From: Thermodesulfobacteriota bacterium | GTDB lineage: Bacteria; Desulfobacterota; Thermodesulfobacteria; Thermodesulfobacteriales; Thermodesulfatatoraceae | Direction: 5' to 3' | NCBI GenBank assembly: GCA_013153725.1 | Contig: JAADDY010000043.1 | Coordinates: 1-39,480 of the forward strand | DNA length: 39,480 bases | Shown: positions 16,170-25,580 of the stretch, piece after piece | Layout of the letters: each line of letters starts with the position of its first letter | Position numbering within the stretch: the first letter of the stretch is position 1 | Notes under the pieces: generated by a model | Seen by the model: only the letters and a program-made list of their open reading frames with translations | What the model was told of the DNA's origin: nothing | Database searches by the model: none | Position numbers and translations under genes: made by a program

Positions 16170-16981
16170 ATCCACGGCGTGTCTTTGCGGTCCTTCTGCG
16201 GCAAATATATCTTTACCGAAGGAGCTTCACCCGCATCCTTGACGTCTTCTACTGGCCCACCGTGGATCTTCTTCTCTGGGGGTTTGTGACCCTCTATCTT
16301 GAGAAAGCCGGGACAGAAATGCTTGAGAAAGCCGGGACAGAAATGCCTCACTATGTCTCATTCTTCCTGGGAGGGCTCATCTTGTGGAACATCCTCCTGC
16401 GAGCCCAGCAGGGGATATCCGTCTCTTTCCTCGAAGACATCTGGGCGAGAAACCTCTTAAATCTCTTCGTCTCCCCCCTCACCATTTCGGAATATCTACT
16501 CGGTCTCGTCCTGGTAAGCGTCGTGAAGGTGCTGATCGCCTTCCTGGTGATGGGGGCCCTGGCGGCCTTCTTTTTCGACTTCCACGTCCTGGTCCTGGGG
16601 GGGTCCCTTCTTCCCTTTGTTCTCAATCTCTGCGCCCTGGGCTGGGCCATCGGTCTCGTTACCATGGCCGCTATCCTGCGCTTTGGCCAGGAGGCCGAGA
16701 TTCTTGCCTGGGCGCTCGCCTTCCTCTTTCTCCCCGTCTCCGCAGTCTTCTATCCGGTGGAGGTCCTGCCACCCTTTCTCCAAAAACTGGCGACCTGGGT
16801 CCCCTCTTCTTACGTGTTTGAGGGAATGCGGCAGGTCATCCTGGAAGGAAGTCTTAAACTTGGGCCCCTTTTGAAGGCCAGCCTCTTAAACATGGCTTAT
16901 CTCGGAGGCAGTTACCTCATATTTTTGAGGGTACATCACGGCGCCCTTCTTCGTGGTACGATTCCCAAAATCGGAGAGTGA
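16166..16981 (+). CDS. ABC-2-type exporter, permease subunit
   Basis: 271-residue integral membrane protein with about six hydrophobic segments, of the ABC-2 membrane family; the C-terminal stretch LPVSAVFYPVEVLPPFLQKL and WVPSSYVFEGMR is typical. It pairs with the ATPase just upstream. An oddity: the loop after the first membrane segment contains an exact 24-bp tandem duplication (16298-16345), which adds a second copy of LEKAGTEM in frame. Substrate unknown. No further gene of the transporter is visible downstream. Confidence 0.88.
   Translation: MNPRRVFAVLLRQIYLYRRSFTRILDVFYWPTVDLLLWGFVTLYLEKAGTEMLEKAGTEMPHYVSFFLGGLILWNILLRAQQGISVSFLEDIWARNLLNLFVSPLTISEYLLGLVLVSVVKVLIAFLVMGALAAFFFDFHVLVLGGSLLPFVLNLCALGWAIGLVTMAAILRFGQEAEILAWALAFLFLPVSAVFYPVEVLPPFLQKLATWVPSSYVFEGMRQVILEGSLKLGPLLKASLLNMAYLGGSYLIFLRVHHGALLRGTIPKIGE
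16298..16345 (+). repeat. Exact 24-bp tandem duplication inside ABC permease
   Basis: Two adjacent identical copies, 16298-16321 and 16322-16345, each 24 bases and each encoding LEKAGTEM. The frame is kept, so the product gains 8 residues. Confidence 0.97.
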
Positions 16982-17023
16982 TTGCAAATTTTCCTCTTTG
17001 GGGTAAATTTTGGGGCGTCTTTC

Positions 17024-17052
17024 TTGACAAAAAAGGGGCAGTCTTTTAAAGA
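17024..17052 (+). promoter_or_regulatory. rplM-rpsI promoter
   Basis: TTGACA (17024-17029), 17-base spacer, TAAAGA (17047-17052), 30 bases before the rplM ATG. The -35 is perfect and the -10 shares four of six bases. Confidence 0.65.
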
Positions 17053-17082
17053 AACGGAGCCGATTAAGCGGAGGAAATAAAG

Positions 17083-17526
17083 ATGGCTATTTTCACCTCA
17101 CAAACCCCGATGCTCAAAAAGGAAGAGGTAAAGCACAACTGGTACGTCATAGACGCCAAGGGCAAGGTCCTGGGCCGGCTGGCAAGCGAGATTGCCTACC
17201 GTCTCCAGGGCAAACACTACCCGAATTTCACACCCAACGTGGATGCCGGCGATTTTATCGTCGTGATCAATGCGGACAAGATCCGTCTCACAGGCCGAAA
17301 GACCGACAAAAAAATGTACTGGCGTCATTCCGGCTATATGGGAGGGCTAAAACTTACCCCGACCCGTAAGATGCTTGAGACCAAGCCCGAAGAAGTCATT
17401 CGCCTGGCGGTAAAGCGGATGCTCCCCAAGAACCGCCTCGGGCGCAAAATGCTCAAGAAACTGAAGGTTTATCGGGGAGGAACCCACCCCCATCAGGCTC
17501 AAAAACCGCAAACACTAGAATTTTAA
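17083..17526 (+). CDS. rplM: Ribosomal protein L13
   Basis: 147-residue large-subunit protein, early-assembly protein binding 23S rRNA. Diagnostic stretches: [22 protein letters not shown], the [20 protein letters not shown] segment, [10 protein letters not shown], and the C-terminal [18 protein letters not shown]. Length is usual with a few extra N-terminal residues. GCGGAGGAAATAAAG precedes the ATG. Classic partner rpsI follows after 16 bases. Confidence 0.98.
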   Translation: MAIFTSQTPMLKKEEVKHNWYVIDAKGKVLGRLASEIAYRLQGKHYPNFTPNVDAGDFIVVINADKIRLTGRKTDKKMYWRHSGYMGGLKLTPTRKMLETKPEEVIRLAVKRMLPKNRLGRKMLKKLKVYRGGTHPHQAQKPQTLEF

Positions 17527-17542
17527 GAGAGGGTGAGAGGAA

Positions 17543-17944
17543 ATGGCAGAAACCAAGGAAAGATATTACGCCACAGGCAAACGCAAAACTGCTATCGCCC
17601 GCGTCTGGATCATGCCTGGTAGCGGGAAGTTCCGCGTGAACGATCAGGATTTCGAGGAATACTTTGCCGACAACATCGTTGCTCGCCACGTGGTAGAGCA
17701 GCCCTTCAACGTCACCGGAACTCTCGGCAAATTTGACATCATCTGCACGGTAACGGGCAGTGGCAAATCCGCCCAGGCAGAAGCCATCAGGCACGGCGTG
17801 GCCCGGGCCCTGGTGGCCTACAACGAGGATCTGAGGCCTTCCCTCAAAAAGGCCGGGTTTCTCACCCGGGATGCCCGTGTCAAGGAAAGAAAGAAATACG
17901 GGCTTCGGGGAGCGAGACGCGGTCAACAATACTCCAAGCGTTAA
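17543..17944 (+). CDS. rpsI: Ribosomal protein S9
   Basis: 133-residue small-subunit protein whose C-terminal tail contacts P-site tRNA. Matches S9: YYATGKRKTAIARVW, AEAIRHGVARAL, LTRDARVKERKKYGLRGARRGQQYSKR with the conserved C-terminal SKR. RBS GAGAGG. Forms the usual rplM-rpsI operon, closed by the terminator at 17949. Confidence 0.98.
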   Translation: MAETKERYYATGKRKTAIARVWIMPGSGKFRVNDQDFEEYFADNIVARHVVEQPFNVTGTLGKFDIICTVTGSGKSAQAEAIRHGVARALVAYNEDLRPSLKKAGFLTRDARVKERKKYGLRGARRGQQYSKR

Positions 17945-17948
17945 ACCA

Positions 17949-17980
17949 GAAGGGGTGCTTCGGCACCCCTTCTTAATTTT
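17949..17980 (+). terminator. Intrinsic terminator after rpsI
   Basis: GAAGGGGTGC stem (17949-17958) with TTCG tetraloop and GCACCCCTTC (17963-17972), followed by the T-rich TTAATTTT. It ends the ribosomal operon before argC, which starts 9 bases later. Confidence 0.85.
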
Positions 17981-17988
17981 GAGGATTT

Positions 17989-19026
17989 ATGCTCAAAGTT
18001 GCCATCATCGGAGCCACAGGGTACACCGGTCTTGAACTCTTAAGAATTCTGGCCAAACATCCCAAGGTCGAGGTCACCTGCGTTACCTCTCGCCAGGAAG
18101 CCGGCAAGAAGGTCTGCGAAGTTTTCCCCTTCGAGGACCGGTTTGGAGAACTTGTTTTCGAAGAACCCTCTCCCGAAAGGATTGCCAACAAAGCGGATCT
18201 GGCCTTTCTTTGCGTACCGCACGGGGCGGCGGCGGAAACCGCCAAAGCCTTGCTGGAGGCAGGCCTCAAGGTAATCGATCTTTCGGCAGATTTTCGTCTT
18301 AAGGACCCCCGCACATACGAAGAGTGGTACGGGGCCACCCACAAAGCTCCGGAACTTCTGAGCGAAGCGGTCTACGGCCTGGCGGAGATATACCGAGACC
18401 AAGTAAAGATTACGCGCCTGGTGGCAAACCCGGGATGCTATCCCACGGCAAGCACCCTTCCTCTTATTCCACTTCTCAGAGAAGGCCTCGTAAGCCCGGA
18501 GGGGCTCGTCATCGACGCCAAAAGCGGAGTCTCCGGTGCGGGAAGGAGTGCCAAACTGCGGCTCATCTTTTGCGAGGTAAACGAGGATTTCTGTGCTTAC
18601 AACGTCGCCATCCATCGTCATACCCCGGAGATCGAACAAGAACTCTCCCTGGCGGCGGGAGAAGAGCTTCGCCTCAACTTCACCACCCACCTCGTCCCCA
18701 TGAGTCGGGGGATTCTTGCCACCATTTACGCCACCCCACGCACCAGAGATGAAAGGGTTTTGCACGAGGCTCTGCAAAACTTTTACGCCCAAAGCCCCTT
18801 TGTCAGGATACTCCCGCCAGGGGAATATCCCCGCACCGCCCATGTCAGAGGTACGAACCTCTGTCTCATCGGTCTCAAGCTTGATCCGCGTACCGGAAGG
18901 CTCATCATTCTATCTGCCATCGACAATCTGGTGAAAGGGGCCAGCGGGCAGGCGGTCCAAAATATGAACCTTATGTACGGTTTTCCGGAAGATCTGGCCC
19001 TGGAAAGCCGCCCACTCTTTCCTTAA
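17989..19026 (+). CDS. argC: N-acetyl-gamma-glutamyl-phosphate reductase
   Basis: NADPH-dependent reductase of arginine synthesis (N-acetylglutamyl phosphate to the semialdehyde). The 345-residue protein has the Rossmann loop IIGATGYTGLELLR, the catalytic C150 in ANPGCYPTAS and the conserved AKSGVSGAGR segment. Length is typical. It lies between a terminator and truA (3-base gap) and has no arg genes nearby, so it is isolated from the rest of the pathway. Transcription must come from read-through or a promoter I could not identify. Confidence 0.96.
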   Translation: MLKVAIIGATGYTGLELLRILAKHPKVEVTCVTSRQEAGKKVCEVFPFEDRFGELVFEEPSPERIANKADLAFLCVPHGAAAETAKALLEAGLKVIDLSADFRLKDPRTYEEWYGATHKAPELLSEAVYGLAEIYRDQVKITRLVANPGCYPTASTLPLIPLLREGLVSPEGLVIDAKSGVSGAGRSAKLRLIFCEVNEDFCAYNVAIHRHTPEIEQELSLAAGEELRLNFTTHLVPMSRGILATIYATPRTRDERVLHEALQNFYAQSPFVRILPPGEYPRTAHVRGTNLCLIGLKLDPRTGRLIILSAIDNLVKGASGQAVQNMNLMYGFPEDLALESRPLFP

Positions 19027-19029
19027 ACG

Positions 19030-19827
19030 ATGCGCAACCTCAAACTCACCATCGCCTATGATGGTACCAACTATCTCGGTTGGCAAAGGCAAAGGGTGGG
19101 ACCAACCATCCAGGGAATCCTCGAAGAGACGATTGCTCGCCTTGTAGGGCACAAGGTTAAGCTCCGGGCCGCCGGACGTACCGACGCCGGGGTCCACGCC
19201 CTAGGGCAGGTGGCCAACTTTTTGACCACCAGCAAGATCTCTCTCCCCGACCTTCACCGGGCCTTAAACGCCCTCCTTCCCAAGGATATCGCCATCGTGA
19301 AGATCGAAGAGGTGCCCATCAAGTTCAACGCCCAGTATGACGCCCGCTACAAGACCTATTTCTACCAGATCTACAACCATCCCATCCGAAACCCCATCTG
19401 GCGCCTTTACTCCTGGTGGGTCCCTCAAAAGCTCGATCTTGAAGCGATGAAGACCTGCCTCCCCCTCTTTGTGGGGCAGAAGGATTTTGCCAGCTTTCGC
19501 AAGGTGGGAAGTGACATCAAGACCACGGTACGCACTGTCTTTCGGGCCGAACTCAAGCGCGCCGTAGGTATCGCCGGGATGATCCGGTTTGAGATTTCGG
19601 CTCGGGGATTTTTGCGCTATATGGTAAGAAATATCGTAGGTGCCTTGGTAGAAGTGGGGTTGGGACGGCTAAGCCCCGAGGAGCTTGCCGAAATATTTGA
19701 AGCCAAGGATCGAAGCCTCGCGCCACCACCCGCCCCACCCCAAGGGCTGTTCTTGAAAGAAGTGGTCTACGAAAAAAGGAGGCCCAGCCGTGAAGGAAAA
19801 ACTAGCAACCAGGGTTCGCCAACTTAA
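19030..19827 (+). CDS. truA: tRNA pseudouridine(38-40) synthase
   Basis: Isomerises uridine at positions 38-40 of tRNA anticodon stems. The 265-residue protein has N-terminal YDGTNYLGWQRQ and the catalytic aspartate D52 in AGRTDAGVHALGQ, plus FLRYMVRNIVGALVEVG near the end. Its last 38 bases overlap the aminotransferase gene, which has its own ribosome site inside truA, so the pair is translationally linked. Confidence 0.96.
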   Translation: MRNLKLTIAYDGTNYLGWQRQRVGPTIQGILEETIARLVGHKVKLRAAGRTDAGVHALGQVANFLTTSKISLPDLHRALNALLPKDIAIVKIEEVPIKFNAQYDARYKTYFYQIYNHPIRNPIWRLYSWWVPQKLDLEAMKTCLPLFVGQKDFASFRKVGSDIKTTVRTVFRAELKRAVGIAGMIRFEISARGFLRYMVRNIVGALVEVGLGRLSPEELAEIFEAKDRSLAPPPAPPQGLFLKEVVYEKRRPSREGKTSNQGSPT

Positions 19828-20992
19828 ACCTTCCGCCACCCTGGCCATCAACGCCAAGGCCAAAGCACTCAAAGCTCAGGGGATCGACATCATCAACCTT
19901 TCCGCCGGGGAACCAGATTTCGACACCCCGGAACACATCAAAGAAGCCGCCATCAAGGCCATCCGTGAGGGTTTTACCCGTTACACCCCGGTGGCAGGAA
20001 TTCCCGAACTTCGCGAAGCCATCGCCACCCAGATTCAAAAAGACTACGGGCTTTCTTACACCCCGGAAGAGGTGGTGGTGAGCTGCGGGGCCAAACAGGC
20101 CCTCTTCAACCTCGCCCAGGCCCTCTTCGAAGAGGGAGACGAAGTCCTCGTCCTGGCCCCTTACTGGGTTTCTTACCCTCCCATCGTGGAACTCGCCGGG
20201 GCAAGACCTGTCATCGTGCCTTCGGAGAAGGAAAACCTCTTTGAGCCGGAGCTCTCGGCCCTTGAGAGAGCCATTACTCCCAAGACCAAGGGCCTCATCT
20301 TGAACAGTCCTTCCAACCCCACGGGCCAGCTCTATAGCCAGAACTTCTTGAAAGGGGTAGCGGAACTTGCCAAGCAACATGGCTTCTTCATTATCTCGGA
20401 CGACATTTACGACAAGCTGCGCTTCGACGGCAGGGGGCCGGAAAACATTCTCACCGTGGCACCGGAGCTGCGAGAACAGACGATCATGGTAAACGGAGTC
20501 TCCAAGACTTACGCCATGACTGGCTGGCGGATCGGCTGGGCGGTGGGCCCCAAAGACATCATCGCCGCCGTCTCACGCATCCAGGGGCAGAGCACCTCCA
20601 ACGCCACTTCTATAGCGCAGAAAGCAGCCCTCGAAGCACTCTGTGGCCCGCAGGACTGCATCGTCGAAATGAGAGAGGCTTTCAAAAGACGGGCCACGCT
20701 CCTCTATCAAAAGCTCAAAGAGATTCCCGGCCTTGATCTCCCCAAACCCCAGGGGACTTTCTACGCCTTTGTGGATTTCTCCGCCTACTACGGGCGACAG
20801 GCTCCCGGAGGCACGACCCTCGAAGACTCCCTCACCATGTGCGATTACCTCCTAGAGGAGGCCAAAGTGGCCACGGTACCCGGAATAGCCTTCGGGGACG
20901 ATCGTTGTCTCAGGATTTCCTTTGCCAATGCCGATGAAGAAATTGAAAAGGGGGTCTCTCGTATCGGAGAAGCCTTAAAAAAACTAGCTTAG
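19790..20992 (+). CDS. Class I aspartate/aromatic-type aminotransferase
   Basis: 400-residue PLP aminotransferase of the AspC type found in thermophiles and Gram-positives. PLP lysine K239 in NGVSKTYAMTGWRIGW, the NSPSNPTG motif (172-179), the SDDIYDKL segment and the substrate-binding arginine in CLRISFA near the end. Most likely aspartate:2-oxoglutarate aminotransferase (possibly also prephenate). The GTG start at 19790 follows AAAGGAGG, inside truA. Nine bases separate its stop from the TonB receptor start, so read-through into that module is possible. Confidence 0.92.
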   Translation: MKEKLATRVRQLKPSATLAINAKAKALKAQGIDIINLSAGEPDFDTPEHIKEAAIKAIREGFTRYTPVAGIPELREAIATQIQKDYGLSYTPEEVVVSCGAKQALFNLAQALFEEGDEVLVLAPYWVSYPPIVELAGARPVIVPSEKENLFEPELSALERAITPKTKGLILNSPSNPTGQLYSQNFLKGVAELAKQHGFFIISDDIYDKLRFDGRGPENILTVAPELREQTIMVNGVSKTYAMTGWRIGWAVGPKDIIAAVSRIQGQSTSNATSIAQKAALEALCGPQDCIVEMREAFKRRATLLYQKLKEIPGLDLPKPQGTFYAFVDFSAYYGRQAPGGTTLEDSLTMCDYLLEEAKVATVPGIAFGDDRCLRISFANADEEIEKGVSRIGEALKKLA

Positions 20993-21001
20993 GGGTGTCA
21001 T

Positions 21002-23062
21002 TTGCTCACAATCTTTCTGCTGTGGGGGCTTTTGACCTTTTTTCTCCCGACTTTTGGCTGGGGGCATGAAGCCAAGCCCGGAGCCGTTCTTGAAAGCTTC
21101 CTTTCCAGTGCCACCGAAGTAGCCACCTTCAGCGGTTTCAACATCGATCAAATCCCTTCCTCTTTCACCATTTTCGACCGCAAAATGATCGAACGCACCG
21201 GAGCCACCACCATAGCCGAGCTCTTGCGTTTTGTCCCCGGGCTCGAGGTCATTCGAGAGAACAACGGTACCTATCATCTCATCGTCCGCGGAAACTATTC
21301 GGACCGCAGGGTTCTGATTCTCTGGGACGGTCAACCCTTGAACCACTTGCTTCTCAGAAGAGCTTTGAGTTTTGTGGGAGCCCTTCCGGTGGACATCCTG
21401 GAGCGTATCGAGATCTCCAGAGGCCCTTCTTCGGCGGTTTATGGCTCTTATGCCGTAGGAGGCGTGATAAACCTTGTCCCCCGACGCTGGAAGAATAGCG
21501 GGGAGATCGGCGGAGCCTTGGGACATTTCGATACCGGACGGGGGTTCATCTCCGGAGGTTTCATAAAAAACACCTGGGAGTTTCAGTTCAGTGCCGGAAA
21601 GAGCACCTCAAACGGAGATCGCTTTCACGTAAAGGATGCCGCCGGCATCCCCGGTACGGCAGACACCCATTTCGATACCAACTGGCAGGAGTTCCGGCTG
21701 GCCTGGAAGGGGTTGCGTTTGAAGATGTTCCGCTTCGACGTCACTCTTTCTCATTACTACGGTCTTTCGGATCGCCTTGGTAGAAGCAATGACCCCGAAA
21801 ACCACTACAAACAATTCGGCGGGCAGGTAACTTACGATTTCGAAATCGCCAAAGAAACCACCGGGCATCTCTATTTCAACTGGCGCCAAAACATCCTCGA
21901 TTACGGGACCTTTTACGTTTTTCACCCCGCCTCCAAAGAAATTCCCCCTGTAAAGAGATTCCTCTTGCGCTTTCCCGATCCCTATGACGCTCCTACCCTG
22001 GCTCACGAAAAGAGTCGTCTGAGGGAGATCGTTTACGGCTTCAGGTTGAAAACGAAGTGGCAGACGCATTCCTTGCGTTTGGGAGTAGAGTTTCTGGAAA
22101 ACGGTATCCGCTCCTCCAAACTCCTGGCCAATCGTTCTCTACCGGAGTTTCGCCCCCTACCCACCCTTGAGAGACAACACGACCCCTGGCCGCCAAAGAC
22201 CGAGAGGATGTGGGCGGTCTACTTTCAGGACGAATGGGAACTCGGACCCCGTGACGAACTCAATCTGGGGCTGCGCTACGACAAATACAACGGCTTCAAC
22301 GGGCAATTCAGCCCTCGCATCGTCTGGATACACCGTTTCACCCCGAAACTGATTTCAAAATTCATCTACGGGCATGGCTTTCGGATCCCGGATCTCGATG
22401 CCCTCTACGACGACCACTCCCCCCTGGTGGTCGGGAACCCGGATCTCGATCCTGAAAAACTCGATTCTCTGGAACTGGTCCTCATCTGGAAACCCAATCC
22501 CAAAAACCGATTGAGCCTCAGCCTCTTCCGTATGTGGCTCAGGGATGTCCTCGGACGCCGAAATCCAGTGGGCATAGGAGGATGGACCTACCAACAAGGG
22601 GGAGACGAAGATGTCGTAGGTGGCGAAATCTCTTACCACTACCGGGGTGTTCACTGGGATATCTATCTTTATGGGAGCTACCAGTGGGGAGAAAACGAAT
22701 TTGACGAACCGCGCCCCTACGTGGCCAACGTCTTGGCCGGAGGTATCATTTCCTACACCTTCGGTTCCCTTCCTTTGGAGATAAACCTGGCCTGCAACTA
22801 TGTGGGGCCTCGCTGGCGCGAGAAATTCAACCCCGTCCGTGGCACCAACACCTACATTCCAGACCCTCGAGACAAACTTGACGGTTACACCAACGTCAAC
22901 CTCAAAATAATCTACGACGTCACCTCCAAGATTTCGGCCTGGTTTGGAGTCACCAACCTCTTCGAGGATGATATCCGCTACCCTTCTTCTTGGGGAGGAA
23001 TTCCGGACGATTATCAGGAAAATGGGCGTTACCTTGAGATGGGGCTTCGGATTCGATTTTAG
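21002..23062 (+). CDS. TonB-dependent outer-membrane receptor
   Basis: 686-residue receptor. Signal peptide about 1-20 (LTIFLLWGLLTFFLPTFGWG), then a plug domain about 45-170 (TIAELLRFVPGLEV, RGNYSDRRVLILWDGQPLN, ERIEISRGPSSAVYGSYAVGGVINLV) and a beta-barrel to the C-terminal phenylalanine of RIRF, the outer-membrane assembly signal. The TTG start has AGGGGTG upstream. Ligand unknown; the next two genes encode a YfiR-like periplasmic protein and a hybrid sensor kinase, so this may be a signal-sensing receptor rather than only a transporter. No TonB-ExbB-ExbD genes are nearby. Confidence 0.9.
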   Translation: MLTIFLLWGLLTFFLPTFGWGHEAKPGAVLESFLSSATEVATFSGFNIDQIPSSFTIFDRKMIERTGATTIAELLRFVPGLEVIRENNGTYHLIVRGNYSDRRVLILWDGQPLNHLLLRRALSFVGALPVDILERIEISRGPSSAVYGSYAVGGVINLVPRRWKNSGEIGGALGHFDTGRGFISGGFIKNTWEFQFSAGKSTSNGDRFHVKDAAGIPGTADTHFDTNWQEFRLAWKGLRLKMFRFDVTLSHYYGLSDRLGRSNDPENHYKQFGGQVTYDFEIAKETTGHLYFNWRQNILDYGTFYVFHPASKEIPPVKRFLLRFPDPYDAPTLAHEKSRLREIVYGFRLKTKWQTHSLRLGVEFLENGIRSSKLLANRSLPEFRPLPTLERQHDPWPPKTERMWAVYFQDEWELGPRDELNLGLRYDKYNGFNGQFSPRIVWIHRFTPKLISKFIYGHGFRIPDLDALYDDHSPLVVGNPDLDPEKLDSLELVLIWKPNPKNRLSLSLFRMWLRDVLGRRNPVGIGGWTYQQGGDEDVVGGEISYHYRGVHWDIYLYGSYQWGENEFDEPRPYVANVLAGGIISYTFGSLPLEINLACNYVGPRWREKFNPVRGTNTYIPDPRDKLDGYTNVNLKIIYDVTSKISAWFGVTNLFEDDIRYPSSWGGIPDDYQENGRYLEMGLRIRF

Positions 23063-23071
23063 AGGCAAAAA

Positions 23072-23641
23072 GTGGGCAGGAAGATCCTTCTCGGAACGAT
23101 CATTGGACTCTTCTTAATGGCCTCCAAGGCCCATCCCCGGACCTTGGTAACCATAGAGTCAGAGAAAGCCCGTCTCACCCTGGCCCTCCTTTCCCGTCTG
23201 GTGAGGCTCGAGAAAAATTTTAAAGACCATCTCCCCCTCCGGGTGCTTGTCATCCTTCCCCAGACCAAGACCGCCTTTCAGGATCAGAACATCGTCAATG
23301 AGGCAGTGAAGGACTTTTTCTTGGAAAACCAAGAGTTCCAGGCGACCTTCGTGAAAGACCCCCAGGAGGCCCTCACCCTTCTTGAGAAGGATGACTTCGA
23401 TATTCTCTATGTAGCGGGGCCTCTTCCAAAACTGAAACAAATCCTGGAGAAGGCCATAGCAAAAAAAGTCCTGACCATTTCTCACCTCCCTGAGCTCCTG
23501 GAGGCGGGGCTTGCCCTCTCCCTCGATCTGGATCGCCGAAAGGCCTGCATCGTGGTAAACAAAGAAACCTGGAGAAAGCTGGGGTTGGAATTTCCACCAG
23601 AGGTAATCCAAAAATTCTGTTTCATATCCTCTAAGAAATGA
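23072..23641 (+). CDS. YfiR-like periplasmic protein (DUF4154)
   Basis: 189-residue protein with an N-terminal signal peptide ([18 protein letters not shown]). The body ([60 protein letters not shown]) matches the YfiR/DUF4154 fold as I recall it, with the usual ILYV and GLALSLDL strands. YfiR in Pseudomonas is a periplasmic repressor of a membrane cyclase; here the partner would be the kinase directly downstream. GTG start after AGAGG, 9 bases after the receptor. The stop overlaps the kinase ATG (ATGA). Confidence 0.78.
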   Translation: MGRKILLGTIIGLFLMASKAHPRTLVTIESEKARLTLALLSRLVRLEKNFKDHLPLRVLVILPQTKTAFQDQNIVNEAVKDFFLENQEFQATFVKDPQEALTLLEKDDFDILYVAGPLPKLKQILEKAIAKKVLTISHLPELLEAGLALSLDLDRRKACIVVNKETWRKLGLEFPPEVIQKFCFISSKK

Positions 23642-25515
23642 TCTTCCGAAAAGGGCGTCTCTTTCAGATCAAGTTTCTCTTCGTGGCGGCGATTGTATTT
23701 TCTCTGGCCATCTCCTTCGGGGCCACCCTCTGGGGAACCTACGTGCTCCGCCAGGAACTCCTGCGTGAAAGAGAAGAGACCTTGAGACTTCTCATAAAAC
23801 ACACGGCCGAAGTCCTGAAACCGCACCTCAAATTCAAGGTGAGGAAAGAGATCTCTCGTATTCTGGAAGAACTTCTCCAGTTCGATTTCATAAACGGAGT
23901 AAGGGTCACCTGGAAGGAACCTCCCATCTACCAGGACATCAGACACCTGGACATCCTCCTGGGAGAAAAGACCTCTCCTGCCGTTCAAACTCTCTCCGTG
24001 CAGAAGGGCAATCTCAACGAAGGGAAAATTATCACCTTTCCGTTGAAAGACGGAAAAGAAACCCTGGGTTACCTGGAAGTGGCGGTGGACGATAGCCTGC
24101 ACCAGAAGATTATACAAAAGGCGCTCTTCAACTTTTTGCTCATAGGATTCCTCCTCTCGAGCTTATTGTGCGGAATCCTCTATCTCTACTATCACTTCGT
24201 AACCATGCCGATTCTGGATCTGGCAAGCCACATCAAGGAGCTCCAGGAAAAATCCAAAGAAGGCAACCTGAAACCCTTTCCCGAGCTTCTGGCCCCTGAA
24301 GAGATAAAGAACCTCATCAGGGTGTTCAACGAACTCATCAAACGCATAAACATCTCTCAGGAAAATCTGAAAAACACGATGGAACAATGGCGCATCGAAG
24401 CTCACCGCGCCGAGCAAGCAAGCCAGGCCAAAACCAAATTTCTGGCAAACGTCTCTCACGAGATTCGCACCCCCATCACCGCGGCCCTGGGAATGGTAGA
24501 GCTCCTGAAAGACTCCCCTCTTACTCCGGAACAGAGAGAACAGCTCTCTCATCTGGAAAAGTCCCTTGAAAATTTGAGAGAGCTTTTGAACGAAACCCTG
24601 GATTTTGCCAAACTCGAAGAAGGAGCTGTCATCCTCAAGGAAGAACCTTTTGATCTCAAAGCCCTGCTGGAAGAATGTCTCAAACTCTTTATCCCCGAAA
24701 TGGAAAGGAAAGGGCTTCGCTACGAAATCAAGGTTCCCGAAGGATTGCCGCAATTTTTGGGCGACCGGGCCAAAATCAAACAGATCATCCTCAATCTTTT
24801 GAGTAACGCCGTAAAGTTCACCGAACGAGGCAAAATCACTCTGGAAGCCGTCCCCCTCAAAAAGGGCGAAAATTTCTATCACTGGCAAATAGCCGTTCGC
24901 GATACCGGACGAGGGATAACCGAAGAAGATCTCGAAAAGATCTTCTTACCATTTGAGCGCCTGGAGGAAAGCTTCGACAAGTTCTATTTTGGCTCCGGTC
25001 TCGGGCTTGCCATTGCCAAGCGTTTGGCCAAACTCCTGGGTGGCAAACTCTGGGCCGAAAGTTATGGTTCCGGCAAGGGAAGCACTTTCTATCTCGAGAT
25101 CCCTCTCAAAGTCTACGATCTGGAAAAGGAGGAAAAGAGCAACCTTCCCGAGAAACTATCGGGGAAGGTCCTCCTTGCCGAAGACAACCCGGTAAACCAG
25201 CTTTATTTTCGCAAGGCGTTAGAGAGGTTGGGGCTTGAAGTTACCCTGGCCCGTGACGGCTATGAGACTCTTGAGATCGCCCGTAAAGGGTCTTTCGATC
25301 TCCTCCTTCTGGACATCCGAATGCCCGGAATAGACGGGCTTGAAGTGGCTCGTATCCTCCGGCGGGAAGGTTATTCCGGGCCCATCCTTGCCCTCACCGC
25401 CCATGTGGTAGAAGAAATCGAAAAAGAGGCCCAGAGGGCCGGTCTTGACGGCTTTATTACCAAGCCCGTTACCCGCCAGGAACTTGCCAGGCGTCTGGCA
25501 AAATGGCTTTCTTAA
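23638..25515 (+). CDS. Membrane hybrid sensor histidine kinase with receiver domain
   Basis: 625-residue membrane kinase. A first membrane helix (about 10-30), a periplasmic sensor loop (about 35-160), a second helix (about 160-185), a HAMP-like linker, HisKA with the phospho-acceptor His in [15 protein letters not shown], HATPase (N box [10 protein letters not shown] box [16 protein letters not shown]) and a C-terminal receiver domain (about 505-622) with [19 protein letters not shown] (phospho-acceptor Asp) and the Lys in FITKPV. No histidine phosphotransfer domain or output is fused. The periplasmic loop is where the YfiR-like protein would act. Last gene of the receptor module. Confidence 0.9.
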   Translation: MIFRKGRLFQIKFLFVAAIVFSLAISFGATLWGTYVLRQELLREREETLRLLIKHTAEVLKPHLKFKVRKEISRILEELLQFDFINGVRVTWKEPPIYQDIRHLDILLGEKTSPAVQTLSVQKGNLNEGKIITFPLKDGKETLGYLEVAVDDSLHQKIIQKALFNFLLIGFLLSSLLCGILYLYYHFVTMPILDLASHIKELQEKSKEGNLKPFPELLAPEEIKNLIRVFNELIKRINISQENLKNTMEQWRIEAHRAEQASQAKTKFLANVSHEIRTPITAALGMVELLKDSPLTPEQREQLSHLEKSLENLRELLNETLDFAKLEEGAVILKEEPFDLKALLEECLKLFIPEMERKGLRYEIKVPEGLPQFLGDRAKIKQIILNLLSNAVKFTERGKITLEAVPLKKGENFYHWQIAVRDTGRGITEEDLEKIFLPFERLEESFDKFYFGSGLGLAIAKRLAKLLGGKLWAESYGSGKGSTFYLEIPLKVYDLEKEEKSNLPEKLSGKVLLAEDNPVNQLYFRKALERLGLEVTLARDGYETLEIARKGSFDLLLLDIRMPGIDGLEVARILRREGYSGPILALTAHVVEEIEKEAQRAGLDGFITKPVTRQELARRLAKWLS

Positions 25516-25516
25516 C

Positions 25517-25545
25517 TTGCCACCAGGGCTTAAGGCTTCTAGTAT
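25517..25545 (+). promoter_or_regulatory. Possible ileS-lspA promoter
   Basis: TTGCCA (25517-25522), 17-base spacer, TAGTAT (25540-25545), 35 bases before the ileS ATG. The -10 matches consensus at four of six positions. It lies in the short gap after the hybrid kinase. Confidence 0.5.
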
Positions 25546-25580
25546 TCCTGCGTATACAAACTAGATGAAAGGGGTGCGCC

